From assembly GCA_047967505.1 (NCBI GenBank), contig CM106539.1: a stretch of DNA of 64,000 nucleotides. One strand, 5' to 3'. The DNA comes from Dipteris shenzhenensis. Its lineage: Eukaryota; Polypodiophyta; Polypodiopsida; Gleicheniales. This document shows, one piece after another, positions 45,207-56,007 of this stretch. Position 1 is the stretch's first letter; each line of letters starts with the position of its first letter. Made by a program: the position numbers and the translations under genes. The notes beneath the pieces were generated by a model. It was not told the DNA's origin. It searched no databases and saw only the letters and a list, made by a program, of their open reading frames with translations.

Positions 45207-46043
45207 GAGGTGCCATTATTTATGGCTAACCTCGAGTGGGATAATGAACCTGAAGAAGGTACCCATACCAATGATGACTGCGATTTTCCTTAGGACCTTG
45301 AAACTGAGGCTAAGAATGCTGAAATTGAAGATCAAGTCTATGACAATGACTTAGCCATTCTACATGCCCTAATGGCTGGCGAGCTCCCAAAAGTTGAACC
45401 TCCAAAGTCTAATAGCAGCAGAAGGTCCCGCAAGAAAGCTAAAGGAGGAAATCGTAAAAAAGCCAAGGCAACTTCGAATGAGTCCAAACAAGGATCGTCA
45501 AATTGTATCTTACCAAGCCAGCTCCCTCAAAATCAAAACCACTGCCTCTTGAATGGTCCCCTGAGGGACTGGAAGGAGTATGCATAGCAATGAACCCTTA
45601 CTTGTTGGGAACACCTTACCAGTGGAAAAGTTACCCTAGAGTTCCCAACGTAAGAAGTTTCGAAAATATAAGCCACGTGCGGATGAATCTCGATCAAGAG
45701 ACTTTAGAGAAAGTAAAAAAGAGCCTGACAAATTGGTAAATGAAATTATGCCACCTAGTACACATGGCACATGTTAGGCTAGTTCAACACCATTAGAGGC
45801 CGATCTTCGAGAAGTGCTAGAGTACTTCAAGAATTACACAAGTGGCCGTGTCCCAATAGCAATGCCAAGACTAGTCAGAGAATTTGAAGTTCAAGAAACC
45901 CATAGCATTGGAGAAACTCCAATCTATGAGGGATTGATAAAAACATGCACAATAAATCTCACCCTTGAAGGGAGGAAGAAAAACAAGTTTTCATTGGGAA
46001 ACAACTTTGACAGGAAGATGAAACCAAACTCAAAGCACTCCTA
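45207..46043 (+). pseudogene. Gypsy pol region before RT (D3)
   Basis: Pieces at 45372-45587, 45503-45739 and 45814-46044 in different frames include a Lys/Arg/Ser-rich segment (SSRRSRKKAKGGNRKKAKA) and IGETPIYEGLIKTC. It is aligned to D2 22074-22550 by nucleotide identity. No enzyme motif. Confidence 0.7.
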
Positions 46044-47078
46044 ATGGAATACCCTGACTGCCTAGCATGGTCATACAAAGATATGAAAGGAATTTCACTA
46101 GACATGGCAATACACACGATATCTATAAGGGAAGGTGCTCACCCTAAGGTATGTGGACCTTATCACACAAATCCTAAGTATGGCACCATGGTTTATGACG
46201 AGCTGGAAAAACTCCTAGATGCCAGATTCATCTATAAGATAGAGCACACTAATTGGGTTTCACCCATTGTCAGTGTGCCTAAGCACAAGAAGAAGTTTAG
46301 AATATGCATAAACTTAAAGAATGTGAATGCCACCACAATTAGGGATCACTATCCCCTACCCTTAACAAAAACAGTGTTGAGAAAGGTGGTAGGTTCCAAA
46401 ATATATAGCTTCTTGGATGGCTTCAGTGGCTATAACCAAGTGCAAATTGCTCCTAAAGACGAATCAAAAATATCATTTGCTATAGAATGGGGTATTTTTG
46501 CATATAGAGTCATGCCATTCGGCCTTTGTAATGCCCCAGCAACATTCGAGCGAGTCATGTTCATAGCTTTCAAGTCATTTCTAAATAAGTTCTTACAAGT
46601 GCTCTTGGATGATTTACGCATCCATTCAAACAAAAAAGTCCACTTCAAATGTCTTGAAGCAGTACTAATCAAATGCAGGGAGTATGGCATCTCCCTAAAT
46701 CCAACAAAATGCCAGTTCATGGTCACCCACGGAGTTGTTTTGGGACACATCGTTTCTCAACATGGGATTGCAAGTGACATGGACAAAATTAAAATCATCA
46801 TGGAATTACCTCCTCCTACAAATTTCAAAGGTGTACAGGTCTATATGGGACATGCCGGCTATTATAGAAGATTTATATTGTGGTATGCCATGATAGCTAG
46901 ACCACTTTACAAATTATTAGTGGAATTCTTATGGACAGAAGAGTGCGACCAAGCCTTTGAGCTTTTCAAGTGGCACCTAATCATAACACCCATCCTTATA
47001 TCTCCCAATTGGGATATTGATTTCCATGTTCATATTGATGGATGCAAATGCAATTGGGAGTGTGCTTTGTCAACTTGA
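46044..47078 (+). pseudogene. Gypsy reverse transcriptase (D3)
   Basis: A 344-codon frame carries the RT domain: WVSPIVSVPKHKKKFRICIN, FLDGFSGYNQVQIAPKDE (first Asp), YRVMPFGLCNAPATFERVM and FLQVLLDDLRIHS, where the catalytic motif is LLDD rather than the usual Y/FxDD. CQFMVTHGVVLGHIVSQHGI and GHAGYYRRFI mark the thumb. It breaks off at the start of RNase H (HVHIDGCKCNW, then shift). The apparent start is internal. Confidence 0.9.
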
Positions 47079-47433
47079 TGAACATAAGAAAGACTACCCA
47101 TTGTACTTCGCCAGTCGATAACTCAACGATGCAGAGATCAACTATACCACCATCGAAGGAGAAGCCCTAGCAATGGTGTATAGTGTTAAGAAATTTTGGC
47201 ACTATCTACTGGAAAATGATTTTGTCTTCTACACCGACCATCAAGCATTACTTTATCTTGTGAACCATCCATGTACAATAGGAAGAATAACCAAATGACT
47301 CCTCTTACTTCAAGAATTCAACTTCAAAATAGTGGTCTACAAAGGTGTCCAAAACTACCTTGCCGATCACATGTCTTGTGTCAAGTCGGGAACAGAAGCC
47401 ACTGGAGTAGAAGATGATGCCACACTATTTTAG
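47060..47433 (+). pseudogene. Gypsy RNase H relic (D3)
   Basis: Translation across stops gives IGSVLCQLDEHKKDYP, YTTIEGEALAMVYSVKKF (Glu) and FYTDHQALLYLVN (Asp). Stops follow YFASR and RITK. The end contains NYLADHMSCVK, the usual transition to integrase. Confidence 0.8.
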
Positions 47434-47478
47434 ATAGATAATGTTCCAGATTAGTATGGAGATATCATTGGGTACTTA

Positions 47479-48397
47479 ATGGTAGGAAGACCACCCCATG
47501 AAATGAAAGCAGTAGATGCTAGAAAACTAATTTTAAAGGCTACACCCTATCAACTCATTGAAGGACAACTGTACAAGATGGGCAAGGACCAGGTATTAAG
47601 AAGATGTGTCATGCCTCATGAGATCATGCCAATCCTGAGTGAAGTCCATGAAGGCATTGTAGGAGGACACTTCCAAGGGGAAGCCACAGTAAGAAAAGGC
47701 ACACATTTTGTCAATGAGGTAATCCAAGAACTCTTGTCTGGCTTTATGGTAATCCATAGAAAAAGCACGCCCTACTACCGCCAAGGGAATGGACAAGCTG
47801 AATCCACCAACAAAATATTATGCATTATCCTCACCAAGGTAGTAGAACCACAATGTTCTGATTGGGAAAAACAACTGAATGCAACCTTATGGGCATACAT
47901 AACCACACTCAAGGTTAGTACAGGGAACACACCTTTTCAATTGGTGTACAGCCTTGAAGCTGTGGTCCCACTAGAATTTGTAATACCAAGCCTACGCATA
48001 GCAGTATAGGAATACATGGGAGACCATGAATCCTTGAAAGAAATACTCTATCAATTGAAGAAGCATACAGAGACAAGACTAGTCCCCTACCATGCCATGA
48101 CAATAGAAAAATGTAGAAGAGATGCATGGTTTGACATAAATATTAAAGCTAAAGACATCAAGGAAGGTGACTTGGTCCTGTTATACAATGCCAAAGTACA
48201 CAAGGGGAAACTGAAGTATCTAGGTCAAGGACCCTACTGAGTAAGAAAGATGAATTGCATTGGAGGTGTGCTGCTAGAAACATTGGATGGAGTCCAATTC
48301 AACACAACAATAAATGGGAGCCAACTGAAGCGCTACTACTTCAACACGCAAGCCATCCCCGACAAAAACGAAGATTTGGGAAACCCAAGTCTTCCTT
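47479..48397 (+). pseudogene. Gypsy integrase with core deletion (D3)
   Basis: The zinc-binding start has EVHEGIVGGHFQGEAT, but the sequence then jumps to GTHFVNEVIQELL, so the core with the first two catalytic Asp residues is gone. The rest is typical: STPYYRQGNGQAESTNKIL (Glu), ATLWAYITTLKVSTGNTPF. After a stop near 48007, RRDAWFDINIKAKDIKEGD and GKLKYLGQGPY form the C-terminal domain. Confidence 0.85.
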
Positions 48398-48728
48398 AGT
48401 TAGAATTAGATTGTATCACAAGCACTCACTTGCATATGTATGTCTTTGCACATATAGGTAGCATCAATCTATTTTAACCTAGGGCTCAGAGGTGTGCCTG
48501 AGTTCTAGCTGCCCTATGAAATCCTAGCAACAAAAAAAAGCATATAGTTAGTCCTTACCTAGCTACTAGGTCACGTGCACTCACATGCTTTGCTTAGACA
48601 CATAGACGATTGCATGAATAATTGTGCCACACACTTTCATTCCACACTCTCAAAGCATGTATAAAAATAAGATCCCTCACAAACACACACAAAGGTCATA
48701 CCTACATGCCAACTAATCTAATGATCAA
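48398..48728 (+). other. Spacer after gypsy integrase
   Basis: Non-coding; nothing recognised. Confidence 0.45.
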
Positions 48729-49465
48729 TGGTACACCACATGCACATGGATGTAGGTTCAGCCAATAATGCCACCACTAAAGAGGATGTGCAAAAAGAGC
48801 CCACCGCCTCAACCACGAAACCCCCTCTAGAGTTCATAGCCATTTATATCCTCTCAACCACAGCAACCATAGGCATTTGTGGTCTAGAGTGATAGCTCTG
48901 GGGAGGATTCAATGCATGATCAAATAGAACAAATGCCACCCCAGTCACCATCGGCCTACACAACCATTGACGGGGCCTAGTCATTGGAACTTGTGGGGCC
49001 ACCTACATTAACTTATGGTCTTTCCAAGGAAACAACATCTTACTTAGAGCAAAGGGGTCTAGTTAGTTTGTATGAGAGCCTAAAATCCTTGGAGGAAAGT
49101 CCTACAATGACCACATACATTAGGGACTTTCTCCGTTCTTACCACTCCAGCAATATAGAGGTTGGCAAGTACGGTACCATCACTATACATCAGAGCCCAC
49201 TCAGCATTATCCTCGATAGCAAAATCATTCAAAGGGCTTTCTCACTCCCAATACAAGGTGCCAAATACCCTACATGGCCTGCCGATGCAAAATTTCTTGA
49301 AGTATAGCCTCTCCTCGCCAAGGGCACACTGATTGATAGGGATGGCATATTACTTCCACCATCCTTAGCCATCGCCTCAGAGAAGTAGCACAATTCCTAT
49401 CCACAATCCTGGGGGTTAAGTGTGGCAACAATCAACCCCTTCCACTTTGCACATTTGTTTTACTG
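48729..49465 (+). pseudogene. Downstream reading frame of gypsy D3, unknown function
   Basis: One frame from ATG 48729 (MVHHMHMDVGSANNATTKED) is readable across several stops to about 49465. It includes a hydrophobic stretch (EFIAIYILSTTATIGICGL) and the longest open part, 48984-49307 (LTYGLSKETTSYLEQRGL, SKIIQRAFSLP). I do not recognise a family. Its sense orientation after integrase makes it a candidate extra ORF of the element, but it could be unrelated DNA. Confidence 0.45.
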
Positions 49466-50013
49466 AGTAGGAAGCTAAAGCAAGACTAGATCCAACACTT
49501 AAGTCATCTTCTTTATAAAAAAACTAGATGGTTCATAAGCCCAAAATGTAAAATTCCACACTTATTGGCTATAATCATGAAAAAAGAGCTACAGGAACGA
49601 GAAATAACTCTGCCCCAGTAACCAAAACCAATTGAGGAGTTGGACATTCCCTTCTCACCTGTATGGGAGCCGTCATAAACTTCTCCTACTATCACATTGG
49701 CAAGTGCAGATGCCTCAAAAGAAATACCTATTTTGGAGGTCGCCCCATGACATGCTACAACTCGATGCACAACTGCAACCAATATATCTCCAACAATAGT
49801 AGCAACCAGATCCTAAGGCAAGATCAGCACCAGAGCCTGAGGCTACATCAACACCAAAACTACCCATCGATGCCATGCTAGTCGATGAGCCACAAGGGAA
49901 GCTAGTGCCAGATCAACAATAAGACTATTGTACACAAGTGACTAAAATACCATTGGAACAACAACCCACAAGTACTATAGAATCATTAGGATGGATACAT
50001 GGGCACCACTTGT
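49466..50013. other. Non-coding tail between D3 and K
   Basis: Pro/Gln-rich readable pieces are present but no sustained frame. It ends at the LTR of K; the flanking 5 bp are CTTGT. Confidence 0.45.
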
Positions 50014-50371
50014 TGTGAAGAGAGTGGGAGAAAAGTAAGGAGTCTCACTTGCAGCTTTCTCACATACACAATAAGGGAATACACCAAAGATGGAGGCTGA
50101 AAACAGTTTTCCTCTTCTTAGTTGTGAAAGCCAAAAGAACTCTCTCTTAGTACAAAAGGAATAGGTGAACCCTATATGTGGGTCTCAAAACCAAACTCAT
50201 CTAACTAAGGTGGCATACTAACTGAGCCACTAACTAGAGTACATAAAGATAGCTGTCATCCAGCTATTATTCATGGGCAGTGTACCAACTGCATCTACAG
50301 CTAACAAGTCGGTGACATAAATGCACAACGGTCACCTTGGCATATCAAGAGTGAAGCTCGATATCTCAACA
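50014..50371 (-). repeat. 3' LTR of element K (358 bp)
   Basis: A complete family-1 LTR in minus orientation, beside a purine tract at 50372-50381. Confidence 0.92.
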
Positions 50372-50835
50372 CTCCCCCTCGAGGTCAATCCCAATTTCTA
50401 CACACCAACCAGGTCTCTGAACTTGTGCAACTTCTCTATCCCCTATGCCTTCGTGAATATGTCAACTACGTGATCCTTTGTGTTGACATAAAATATATCA
50501 ATAAAACCTACTGGAACCTTCTCCTGCACATAGTGATAATGCACCTCAATGTGCTTTCTTCTAGCATGATAGACTGGGTTATTTGCCAAGTGTATAATGC
50601 TCATGTTTTCACAATAAATGACAAGTGGCACATCTGTAGACTGATGCATATCATAAAGTAGCTTATGCAACCAAGCTGCCTCACATGCAGCCATTGTTGC
50701 ACCCCTGTACTCAGCCTCTGTGCTTGAGAAGGCAACTGTAGGCTGTTTCTTGCTGCTCCAAGTGACTACAGCACTCCCAAAAGAGAACACATATCCACTG
50801 GTAGATCGTCTATCAGAAATACTACCAGCCCAATC
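50372..50835 (-). pseudogene. RNase H C-terminal part of K
   Basis: The open frame 50443-50850 gives WAGSISDRRSTSGYVFSFG, SSTEAEYRGATM and a changed YCENMS (Asp to Glu in CDN). The frame runs a few bases into L; true K sequence ends at CAATC, 50831-50835. Confidence 0.86.
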
Positions 50836-50885
50836 TGATAAAACATGCATTCCTCAGCTATGGAGCACTCTAAGGTGGATGGAAG
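50836..50885 (-). repeat. LTR stub of element L
   Basis: TGATAAAACATGC followed by GGAGCACTCTAAGGTGGATG matches the start of 62907-63230. It is cut at 50885 by the LTR of M. Confidence 0.88.
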
Positions 50886-51236
50886 TGTTGAGATATCGAG
50901 CTCCACTCATGATATGCCAGGGTGACTGTTGTGCATTTATGTCACCAACTTGTTAGCTATAGATGAGGTTGGTACACTGCCCATGAATAATAGCTGGATG
51001 ACAACTATCCTTATGTACTCTAGTTCATGGCTCAGTTAGTATGCCACCTTAGTTAGTTGAGTTTGGTTTGAGACCCACATATAGGTTCTTCTATTTCTTT
51101 GTACCAAAGTTCTTTTGGCTTTCACAACTAAGAAGAGGAAAAGTGTTTTCAGCCTCCACCTTTGTGTGTATTCCCCCATTGTGTATGTGAGAAAGCTGCA
51201 AGTGAGAATCCTTCATTCTCTCCCACTATCTTAACA
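50886..51236 (+). repeat. 5' LTR of element M (351 bp)
   Basis: From TGTTGAGATATCGAGC to CTATCTTAACA, followed by the primer-binding site TGGTATCAGAGCC (51237-51249). Confidence 0.92.
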
Positions 51237-51760
51237 TGGTATCAGAGCCTCTTTCGTGGTAAGGAGCTCAAGAAAGCAAACCAAGTTCACGGTGTCTTGG
51301 TAGAGGACTAGTGTTGCTTTTCTTTTTTGAGTTTGGGAGCAAATCTCTGCAGGTAGCACAACTAGAAAGTGCAAGAGTGCATTGTCTCAGATTGAGACGC
51401 CCTTTGCGGTGTGGCGAGAGGGCAGTATATTCTACGGTGACTTTATTTTTTTGATTCGAGGCCATTTTGGGGCCCATTTTGGAGGTAGAGATTCTCCGCA
51501 AGCATTGAGAAAAAGGCCCCGTTTTTGCTATGCGACCGCTATTCTACAAGTCGATGAAAAGTTGCCATAGAAATTGCATCGTATGCCTGTGTGTAGAGAT
51601 ATTGGGAGTTACAGAATCATCCTTCTTTTTTGTTGATGCAAAATCATCACTAGGAAGTGACTATGTGGTCAAATACCACTTTTGTCAGTTTTGCAGATTT
51701 GCCCTTGTGAGGCAAAAGCTGTGTTTTTTGCAGTGACAAAATATTTTGCAATGTTCTGTA

Positions 51761-53725
51761 ATGGCATCTAATTCTCTTTCATACATTGTCACTGAAAAGC
51801 TTGACAAGAACAACTTCCAAGCATGGAAGTTTAGAATGACGAATTTCCTTATGGGAAAAAGCTATTGGGAGTTCGTTACAGCAAATGAAGAAGAACCAGT
51901 TCTTCCTAATGTTCCCAATCAACAGGAAATGCAGGCATTTAAAGGACGGCATGAGAGAGCTAGAAAAGTTATGGACCGGCTATCTATCAGTATTTCAGAT
52001 TCTATGATTGTGCATATTTAGGATGCAAGTACACCAAAGGAGGCATGGGATACTTTGGCAAAAATGTACAACACAAATATGCAAGCCAGGAAAATGTAGC
52101 TCAAGCAGGAGTTGCACAATGTGCAGAGAGAAAATATGAGCATTAATGACTACCACATGAAGGTGAAGAAAATTGTAGATGCACTTGATTCCATTGGGTC
52201 GCCAGTGGAAGATAATGATTTAGTTCCTGTGACCTTGAATGGTCTAGGAAAGGATTATGCACAGTTCCGGACATCCATTGCTGTCCATGAAAAATTTCCT
52301 GATTATGAGGGGTTGTTTGCTCTTCTAATTTCTGAAGAGCAGAGAAATGGTGGTGCATCTTCTTCAGGAGGAACTTCAAAAGAAACTGTCTTCTACTCAA
52401 ATGCTAGAAGAGGTAGAGGCAAAGGTAGAGCAGGCCGATCTTGACGCCATGGTAGAAATCAGAATATGCAACAAACTCAAGAAAACCAGTCCTATGGAGG
52501 TGGATGTGGTAACTCTAGAGGAAGGGGGGGCCAAAGAGGTCGTGGTGGATGGCAAAGAGGCCAAAATGCAAACAGCAATGTTGAATGCTACTAGTGTGGT
52601 AAAATGGGTCATATGGCTAAAGACTGCTACAAAAAGTAGAATGACATTATGAATGGAAAATTGTAGCAAGGCAATTATGCATCCCCTAATAGACACGGTG
52701 ATGACAAAAATGAGCATTTAATTATGGTGCAGCACATGACAAATTTTGTGACAAGTGTAGAAGAAAGCAATGATGTGTGGTATGTTGACTCAAGTGCATC
52801 AAACCACATGACAAGTCATGTAAAATGGATGCAGGATGCAAGGAAAATGGAGAAACCAAGATTTGTGGAGACTGGTGATGATACTGCACATCCTATTGTG
52901 CAGATTGGTAAAATCCCTTTGTTTATGCAAGATGGGAAAAAGAAATACCTGTTTGATGTATTTCATGTCCCGAATATCACCAAGAACCTGGTTTCTATTG
53001 GTCAAATGGTTGAGCAGGGCTTGCAAGTCAGATTTAATCCTCATGGATGCTTTGTTGAGGATATGAAAAATAATGGTCACTTGATAGCAAAAGGGAAGAA
53101 GAAGGGCAGGATGTTTACATTGGATGTGGACATGCCTAAATTGAGTGCAGCAATGTTTGCACATGGGACTGGTGTAGTTACAGAAATTGATATCTGGCAT
53201 AAACGCATTGGTCATGTTAATGTACAATGACTTAAATCAATGCAGGCCCAAAATATTGTTGCAGGATTGCCTCAATTCAAGGTTGCAGAAATGCATAAGG
53301 TATGTGAAGCTTGTAAATTTGGAAAATAGGCAAGGAAACCATTTCCTAGACATGTTCAAGAGAGTAAGAAGCCATTGGAATTAATCCACTCTAATGTGTG
53401 GACTACTAAAGCTGCATCTATTGGAGGCTGTCATTATTTTGTCACTTTTATTGATGACTACAGCAGAAAAGTTTGGGTGTATTTTATGAAAAAGGAAAGT
53501 GAAGTGTTTGGGCATTTCAAAGCTTTTAAAGCCATGGTTCAAAAAGAAACAGGCCCATAAATAAAATGCCTAAGGTCAGATAGAGGGAAAGAGTACCTCT
53601 CAAATGAGTTTGCAAGGTTCCTGCAAGAATATGGCATAAAGCAGCAATATTCATGCAGTCATACCCCAAAGCAAAAGGGACTTGCAGAAAGGAAAAACAG
53701 GCATATTGGAGAGGTATCTCGAGCC
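51761..53725 (+). pseudogene. Gag, protease and integrase N-terminus of M
   Basis: The start ATG is at 51761 (MASNSLSYIVTEKLDKNN). TAG at 52019-52021 replaces the Gln in IVHIQDA. Gag continues 52112-52444; the zinc knuckle reads CY-stop-CGKMGHMAKDC near 52600. Protease is DSSASNHMTSH (Gly to Ser). Integrase zinc region and first Asp area (HSNVW, Asp to Asn) run to 53560, then to the N insertion. Confidence 0.88.
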
Positions 53726-54023
53726 TGTTGAGATATCAAGCTCTACCCCTGATATATCTCCTGGATGACTATCATTTATGTCACTGCCTATGTTAGTTGT
53801 ACTCGTGGTGTAGTTAGACTACCACGTATGTTTTTGGTTTGGGTTCACATATGAACCACGTATTCTAGGTTTTGACATATAGGGTATTTCCCTCTTCTAT
53901 TGTATTGTTGTTGTGTGCAAAAGTGAAGAAAGGCTTCACCCTCCAACCTTGTGTCCTCTCTCTTTTGTGTGTTGTGAAGAAAGCTGAACTTGAGTCTCCT
54001 ATCTCTCTCCCTCATTCTTTACA
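53726..54023 (+). repeat. 5' LTR of element N (298 bp)
   Basis: TGTTGAGATATCAAGC to CATTCTTTACA. A TATA-like GACATATAGGG lies near the centre. Confidence 0.95.
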
Positions 54024-54036
54024 TGGTATCAGAGCC
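54024..54036 (+). promoter_or_regulatory. Primer-binding site of element N
   Basis: TGGTATCAGAGCC directly follows the LTR (initiator tRNA-Met). Confidence 0.93.
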
Positions 54037-54558
54037 TTGTTCGTGGTAAGGAGCTCAAGAAAGCAAGCCAAGTTTGTGGTGTCCTGGTAAGAGGACCAGT
54101 GTTGCTTTCCTATTTCGAGTTTGGGAGCAAATCTCTGCAGGTAGCACAGCCAGAAGTGCAGGAGTGCACTGTTTCAGATTGAGAGGCCCTTCGCAGTGTG
54201 GCGAGAGCGTTTTTTGATTTGAGGCCGTTTCGGGGCCCGTTTTGAAGGCGCAAGTTCGTCGCAGGCACTCAGAAAAAGGCCCTGTTTTTCGCTGTGCGAC
54301 CACTGCGCGGCTAGTCGGTGGAAAGGTGCCACAAAAATTGCATCATATGCCTGTGTGCAGAGATATTGGGAGTTGCAAATTCATGCCTATTGCCTGTTGA
54401 TGCAAAATCGTCACTAGGAAGTGACTGTGTGGTGAAATACCACTTTCGTCAGTGTTGCAGATTTGCCCCTGTGAGGCTTTTTGCAGAAGTTTTGCTATTT
54501 GCCCTTGTGAGGCATTTGCTGTGTTTACAGGTTGCTGTTGCAATTCGTGATTTGTAAA

Positions 54559-56007
54559 ATGTCTGAGAATCTGTCTACCATTGTCAGTGAGAAGCTTGAC
54601 AAGAACAACTTCCAAGCATGGAAGTTCAGGATGACAAACTTCCTTATGGGAAAGGGAGTTTGGGATTACATCAGTGGTGAAACTGCAGAACCAGTTTTGG
54701 GTACTGCTCCCACTCCTGCTGAATTGAAGGCCTTTAAAGAATGGCATGAAAAAGCCAGAAAATGCCTGTATTGGCTGTCTGTTAGCATTTCAGATTCTAT
54801 GATTGTGCATATATAGGATGTAGAGACGCCTAAGGAGGCATGGGATACATTGGTGAAGCTGTATAGCACAAATACCAAAGCACGAAAGATGCAGCTAAAG
54901 CAGAAGTTGCACAATGTGCAAAGGAAAAATCTGAATATAAATGAGTATTCCTTGAAGGTGAAAGGCCTTGCAGATTCTCTTGCCTCCATTGGAGCACTTG
55001 TTGATGATGAGGACTTAGTGTCCGTGACCTTGAATGGTCTTGGGAAAGATTATGCACAGTTTCGGACATCCATTGGAGTTCGTGAAACATTTCCTGATTT
55101 TCAGGAACTTATTGCTCTCTTGCTGAGTGAAGAGCAAAGGAATGGTGGTTCAGCCACCTCAACTTCTCAAGAGACTGCTTTCTACTCGAATACAGGTAGA
55201 GGCAGGGGTAGAGGAAGAGGCAGTTTTGGTGGCCGTTCAGGAAATCAGAACCAACAGCAACAAAAGGAAAACCAGTCCTATGGAGGAGGACGTGGTAGTT
55301 CTAGAGGCAGGGGGAGCCAAAGAGGCCGTGGTTCATGGCAAAGGAACCAGCAAGTAAATAGCAGCACAGAATGCTATTATTGTGGAAAGCCTGGACATAA
55401 GGAGAATACATGCTATAAAAAACAGAATGACATCAAAAGTGGGAAGTTGCAGCAAAGCAACTATGCATCATCAAGTGGGCATGGTGACGACAGAAATGAG
55501 CACCTTTTTGTGATGCAGCATATGGTTAACTCCATGTCAGGAGATGCTGCAGCTTGCAATGATGTTTGGTATGTTGATTCAGGTGCCTCTAACCACATGA
55601 CCAGTCATGGTGAGTGGTTTCATGATGTTAGAAATTTGGATAAGCCAGGTTATGTTGAAACAGGTGATGATACTGCGCACCCAATTACGCAGGTTGGTAA
55701 AGTGCCATTGGCTATGCAGGATGGCAAAACGAAGTGCTTGGCAGATGTACTTCATGTTCCAAAAATCACTAAGAACCTGGTTTCAGTTGGCCAGATGGTT
55801 GAGCAAGGTCTGCAGGTTAGATTTAATCCTGATGGATGCTTTGTTGAGGACTTGAAAAATAAGTGCCGCTTGGTTGCAAAAGGCAATAAAAATGGCAGAA
55901 TGTTCACCTTGGATGTTGATATGCCTGAGGTGAAAGCCGCTATGTTTGCGCATGGGAGAGTGTCATTGCAGATATTGAGATATGGCACAAGCGCATTGGG
56001 CACGTGA
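54559..56007 (+). pseudogene. Gag and protease of element N
   Basis: Start ATG 54559 (MSENLSTIVSEKLDKNNFQA). TAG at 54814-54816 replaces the Gln of IVHIQD; the frame then stays open (385 codons from 54850). The gag core is followed by an Arg/Gly-rich segment (GRGRGRGSFGGRSG), a complete knuckle CYYCGKPGHKENTC (55372-55413) and protease VDSGASNHMTSH (DSGAS 55576-55590). A one-base deletion at about 55950 ends the frame just before integrase. Confidence 0.93.

Larger units (their letters stand above)
45207..50013 (+). mobile_element. Ty3/gypsy fragment D3 (pol and downstream ORF)
   Basis: It has RT, RNase H and integrase in gypsy order on the plus strand, then a further reading frame. Its start matches D2 in the region between protease and RT, so the three D pieces are one family and overlap to cover leader to integrase. 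Its gag/protease side is cut by the LTR of I, its right side by K. No LTR found. Confidence 0.87.

Noticed and set aside
48984-49307. Stand-alone gene from 48984
   Set aside because: The frame opens at TTG after a TAG, so it is part of a longer broken frame with no ATG of its own.
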